64,000 bases of DNA. It comes from Acidobacteriota bacterium. Its GTDB lineage: Bacteria > Acidobacteriota > Thermoanaerobaculia > Multivoradales > Multivoraceae. Made by a program: the position numbers and the translations under genes. Shown here piece after piece: positions 61,006-64,000 of the stretch. The stretch is from assembly GCA_029263415.1 (NCBI GenBank), contig JAJCXN010000015.1, forward strand, positions 308,282 through 372,281. The letters are read 5' to 3'. The first letter of the stretch is position 1; each line of letters begins with the position of its first letter. The notes beneath the pieces are model-generated. The model did no database searches, was not told the DNA's origin, and saw nothing but the letters and a program-made list of their open reading frames with translations.

Positions 61006-61282
61006 TTGCGACCGTGAGCGTTGCAGAGCCGCCACTACGTCATGAACCCAGTGAGAGCCCTTCTAACTCACGAGGTGTTCAGGGGTCAGAGCTATCTTCA
61101 GAACCCCTATGCGGTGGAAATAGAGGACCGCTCTGAGCGACCAATCGACCACACCACGTCTTTCTTCTATGGGCAACTGGTGCTCAGGGTTTGCCCTGGA
61201 AGAGGTCCAGGCAAGCGTCGAGAGCCGATCACTTCGGGCGAGTCCAGCTCCCCTTCGCGTCTATGAAAGCGGAGGGATACTC

Positions 61283-61756
61283 ATGCACCCAGTCCGTTTC
61301 CTCAACGGCGCTCAACAGAACGGCAAGAGCACCGTCGAGATCACAGCGAAGACTCTTCAAGGTCGATTCCTGCTCAAGCCAGACACACACGTCACCAGCA
61401 TCATCGTCGGCGTCATCGCGCGCGCCAAAGAACGCTTCGGCGTAGAAGTGCACGCCCACGTCGCACTCACTTCGCACATGCATCTGATGATCAGCGTCGA
61501 TGGCGTCCGCATGCAGTCGCGCTTCATGCAGTACGTGATGTCGAACGTCGCGAGGAAGGTCGGGCGCTACCTCGGCTGGCACGGAAAGTTTTGGCATCGC
61601 CGGTACCGCACTCTCAATCACTCGTGTGACACCTTTATCTGCAGGATTGCCCGGCAACTATTACTTCAATCCCAATCGACTCGATGTGGGCGACCAAGCC
61701 TTCCGTTAGCGCCTTCCACTGAGACAAATTGGCCGCTCTCGGAAACAACAATCTGA
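61283..61756 (+). pseudogene. Truncated REP-associated tyrosine transposase (RayT)
   Basis: 157-residue frame from the ATG at 61283, with GGAGGG six bases upstream. It resembles the N-terminal half of RayT/TnpA-REP Y1 transposases: FLLKPDTHVTSIIVGVIARA, HAHVALTSHMHLMISVDG with the HxH metal site, then SNVARKVGRYLGWHGKFWHRRYR. Full-length members have 150-200 more residues, including the catalytic Tyr region. After about residue 125 the sequence loses similarity and the frame runs antisense into the next gene. So the 3' half is deleted and the protein is probably inactive. Confidence 0.75.
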
Positions 61757-62793
61757 TCCCCTGTGATCATCGACCACCGCGCGGCTGATCCTTCAGGGTT
61801 CCCCTTGCCGCTAGGCAATTCGATAACAATCAGGCGCGAGTCTCCTTGTTGCTCGCGACGGGAAATCTCGCGAAGGAAAAGCGTTCTCCCGTTCCTAGAG
61901 AGCTCCGGAACGAAGTCTTGGAGATCGGTTGATCGTAGTCCTTCAGGGCGGAGATCCTCACCCGAGTCTTGGAGACTAAACACGAGATCGCCTTCGAAGT
62001 CATACACACCATAACCTCGATCAAACTCAGCTAAGACTCGGCCCGTCTCACTAACACCGGCGACGCTATAGACGGGTTCCGTGGCAAGCAACCGCATAGC
62101 GGGTCGCCGCCCTGGCTTGAGACTCAAAAGTCCAAGAGAAAGTCCATCTGTCGAAACCGCGCGATGCCGATCTGCAAGGACTAACGTGTCCGGGTTTACT
62201 TCCATCAGGTCAAAGACGGCTATGGGCTGCGAGCCTCGACTCGCCTTGTCAATGCCAAAGACGGAAAGAGTGGGATCGCCAGCGTTCGATACAACGAAGG
62301 CTGCGTCGCCCTTCCTCGACATTCCAATTCGATCCTCAAGATGCAGTTCTGGAGTCTCGGCGATCAAATTCCCCGTTGTGTCATACACCTCAAGCCGTTT
62401 CCCCGCCTCCGTAGGTATGACCAACAGAGCTCGGTCACCTGCAGGCGACTGCCAACCTCCAAGATATCGTTCGCCACCGGCCATGACTTCCGCACCTGAT
62501 TGATCAAGCCATAGGAACGATCTTAGCTTCCGGTCACTTCGCCCAGGAAAAGAGACCCATAGATTCCCAGTCTTGTGTCCAAACGACATCGCGGCCGGGT
62601 AGGAGGGAACACGGCGACGTTCCTCTCTCTCACCGGACTTGACCACAAGTTCCAATGATGAGTCCGCTGCTTCGACTACAGTGGCCGTTGTCGTTTCATT
62701 CAATACCGCATGCTTCTTCTGCGCGTACACAGGAAGCGCAACGACAAGTGCCGAAAACACTAGGAGAAGCGAGTTGTACTTGACGTGTCTCAT
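61666..62793 (-). CDS. Secreted beta-propeller-like hypothetical protein
   Basis: 375 residues from the ATG at 62793, which overlaps the upstream stop as ATGA. Signal peptide (MRHVKYNSLLLVFSALVVALPVYAQ). The mature protein consists of repeating beta-rich units of about 40-45 residues with patterns like SRKGDAAFVVSNAGDPTLSVF and SETGRVLAEFDRGYGVYDFEGD, resembling WD40/PD40 propellers. No catalytic motif seen. Coupled to an M23 peptidase gene, so the two are likely made together. Confidence 0.65.
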   Translation of the reverse strand: MRHVKYNSLLLVFSALVVALPVYAQKKHAVLNETTTATVVEAADSSLELVVKSGEREERRRVPSYPAAMSFGHKTGNLWVSFPGRSDRKLRSFLWLDQSGAEVMAGGERYLGGWQSPAGDRALLVIPTEAGKRLEVYDTTGNLIAETPELHLEDRIGMSRKGDAAFVVSNAGDPTLSVFGIDKASRGSQPIAVFDLMEVNPDTLVLADRHRAVSTDGLSLGLLSLKPGRRPAMRLLATEPVYSVAGVSETGRVLAEFDRGYGVYDFEGDLVFSLQDSGEDLRPEGLRSTDLQDFVPELSRNGRTLFLREISRREQQGDSRLIVIELPSGKGNPEGSAARWSMITGDQIVVSESGQFVSVEGANGRLGRPHRVDWD

Positions 62794-63509
62794 TGGCAGT
62801 TCCCCATTATGGTTGCACCATTTGCCGGGTTGTTGTCGACCCACCTCGTGTAGTGCAGGTGATCGCCAAAGGAGTTACCACTGTCGTCAGCTGTCCCGAT
62901 CTGGGTTCCAAGAAGCACCCGCTCACCCGCAGCCACGTTGACGCCTTCGAGGTGCAGGTACACGCCTTGCCCTACTCCTCCGTCATAGTCGATCCTTACG
63001 TAGTTTCCGTTGCTCGGAGCAGCAGGATCATCTGTATTTTGGTTGCCATGACCAGTGTCAACCCGTCTAACGGTCCCGCTACGGGCCGCGAAAACAGGGT
63101 CACCGCGCTCCGCTCGAACGTCTATACCATTGTGCGTCCACCTGAACCCATCATCGGGACCACCGTGCTGCCCTCCAAGGTTACGTCTAGGTTCAAGGGG
63201 CACCGATGTCTCTCGATTCGGGGCATAGACTAAAGATACGTAGCAATCCGTCTCACCATCCTGATCAAGGTCTCTCGGATTGACACCACCGGGAAGCTCT
63301 GCAGGCCCGACTGCATCAGGGTCAGGCCCAAGTGGCTCTGGGTTCAGTGTTGGGTCAGCACAAGTGACGTCCCAGTAGGTTTCCCAATGGCATTCGGTGT
63401 CGCCATAGATGGTGTAACACACGTAGCTGGTCTGAGATGTCCAGTCACATGCCCAGGTAACAGCAGCTCCTCCGAACAGAACTGCGAACGATGCCAAGAA
63501 GTACCTCAA
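62790..63509 (-). CDS. M23-family metallopeptidase, secreted
   Basis: 239 residues. Signal peptide (RYFLASFAVLFGGAAVTWA), a Cys-rich N-terminal segment (CDWTSQTSYVCYTIYGDTEC), an Asp-rich linker with a possible calcium loop (RDLDQDGETDC), then the peptidase domain: first zinc ligands in RWTHNGIDVRAERGDPVFAA (HxxxD), GNYVRIDYDGG, and the second pair in FGDHLHYTRWVDN (HxH). LytM-type enzymes cut cell-wall cross-links or act as lysins. The four extra Cys suggest disulfides. The 3' end overlaps the propeller-like gene. Confidence 0.88.
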   Translation of the reverse strand: MRYFLASFAVLFGGAAVTWACDWTSQTSYVCYTIYGDTECHWETYWDVTCADPTLNPEPLGPDPDAVGPAELPGGVNPRDLDQDGETDCYVSLVYAPNRETSVPLEPRRNLGGQHGGPDDGFRWTHNGIDVRAERGDPVFAARSGTVRRVDTGHGNQNTDDPAAPSNGNYVRIDYDGGVGQGVYLHLEGVNVAAGERVLLGTQIGTADDSGNSFGDHLHYTRWVDNNPANGATIMGNCQ

Positions 63510-64000
63510 CGCGACCCCCTCTTCTCGGATTGGTCGTCCCCATATTCGTCTTTAGGAAACGCATGCCGCGCTTCACCCGGAAGTGAACAGCACCGCATTC
63601 TTGTGTTCTTTACCATACCACTGGCCGGAAGCTTGCCAACAACTTTGAGACAATGCTTTCGATTACTTAGTGAGTTTTTTCACTTTGAAGTCAACATCGA
63701 GTGGCTTGTTGATCCAGACGGCCTCAACGTGGAATCCGACGTGCCGTAGTAGTTGGCGGGCAAGCCCGCAGCAGCTGGCACGCGTTGTTGTAGCGACGAA
63801 CCGGCTCATGTTTGGGCGTTTCGCCTGCCCCCTTGCGTCCTTGCAGACAGGGGTGTGGGACGATGCTCTCATGAGAAGTCAAGTGCCTCTAGGCTTTGGG
63901 TCTTGGAGTTCTGGACGAGTGGGTTGTCGGTGGTTTTGCGTTGGGGTTCGGTTGTAGTCGCGTTGTCTTGTAGAAGGAGAGCGAAGACCCGACGTGCGAG
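63510..64000. other. Right-end region without a recognised gene
   Basis: 491 bases upstream of the M23 gene. Short frames on both strands have no recognisable sequence. A small perfect palindrome GCGGGC-AA-GCCCGC lies at 63756-63769. A gene may start beyond the window edge. Confidence 0.5.

Larger units (their letters stand above)
60798..61282. other. Intergenic region with REP-like hairpins
   Basis: 485 bases between the protease and a truncated transposase. It carries two GC-rich imperfect palindromes (60852-60897 and 60985-61005). No convincing gene. Confidence 0.5.

Noticed and set aside
63663..63872. 69-codon minus-strand frame near the right end ending in VKKLTK.
   Set aside because: No recognisable family, no ribosome site, and similar length frames occur in other phases of the same region.

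Overview
This is a GC-rich bacterial chromosome segment from a Gram-negative organism. Outer-membrane lipid functions are present: an LpxH-like hydrolase, an Mla-type ABC/MCE system and PlsC. Four things point to Acidobacteriota: an MglA/PilT motility background, a GWxTD-family protein, a giant TPR-plus-sigma54 activator, and many large secreted proteins. This placement is an inference from gene content and was not tested by phylogeny. The window is mostly a dense housekeeping chromosome. Genes often overlap by ATGA/GTGA/TTGA, and TTG and GTG starts are common. I found no rRNA, tRNA, CRISPR array, prophage or intact insertion sequence.

Layout. At 1-8 kb, on the minus strand, is a cut-off pilT followed by the heat-shock and methylation cluster hrcA-grpE-dnaK-dnaJ-prmA-rsmE. 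At 8-14 kb, on the plus strand, are an MglA-type GTPase with a long tail, nrdR, lon and thiL. At 14-19 kb are a double MerR-like regulator, a type IV pilin-like protein behind a good sigma54 promoter, and a 1142-residue TPR/AAA+/Fis activator. At 19-23 kb, minus strand, are aroA, an lpxH-like gene, an Mrp/ApbC ATPase and plsC. At 23-29 kb, plus strand, are mlaE-mlaF-mlaD, UDP-glucose dehydrogenase, UDP-xylose synthase, a YggX-like protein and a TVP38-type membrane protein. At 29-36.9 kb are a ClpX-like AAA+ protein, a TPR lipoprotein-like or secreted protein, a GWxTD protein, folE, a PTPS-III-type pterin enzyme, an RlmD-like methyltransferase with a disordered tail, and an archaeal-type (type II) GAPDH.

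At 37-46.8 kb are a small zinc-ribbon protein, a TlpA-like thioredoxin, a Lys-rich histone-like repeat protein with a strong terminator, an iPGM-like metalloenzyme, a Hanks-type kinase, a bactofilin-domain membrane protein, a probable anti-sigma protein and an ECF sigma factor. At 47-54.4 kb are a CysQ-like phosphatase, rfbB-rfbA-rfbC, a DUF4301 protein translationally coupled to rfbC (no rfbD in the window), and an unusual GHKL ATPase. From 54.4 kb to the end the gene density drops. This part holds a lipoprotein, an FG-GAP protein, a subtilase, a truncated REP-associated transposase with REP-like hairpins, a beta-propeller-like secreted protein and an M23 peptidase.

The signals most worth following are: (a) the sigma54 promoter and inverted repeat between the TPR activator and the pilin gene; (b) a GHKL ATPase with an Ig-like domain next to DUF4301 and the dTDP-sugar genes; (c) an ECF sigma, membrane protein and bactofilin-membrane module, with an 18-bp minisatellite running over the sigma stop codon; (d) recurring 11-27 bp tandem duplications across the window, several in frame inside conserved proteins such as Lon; (e) metabolic variants (PTPS-III, type II GAPDH).
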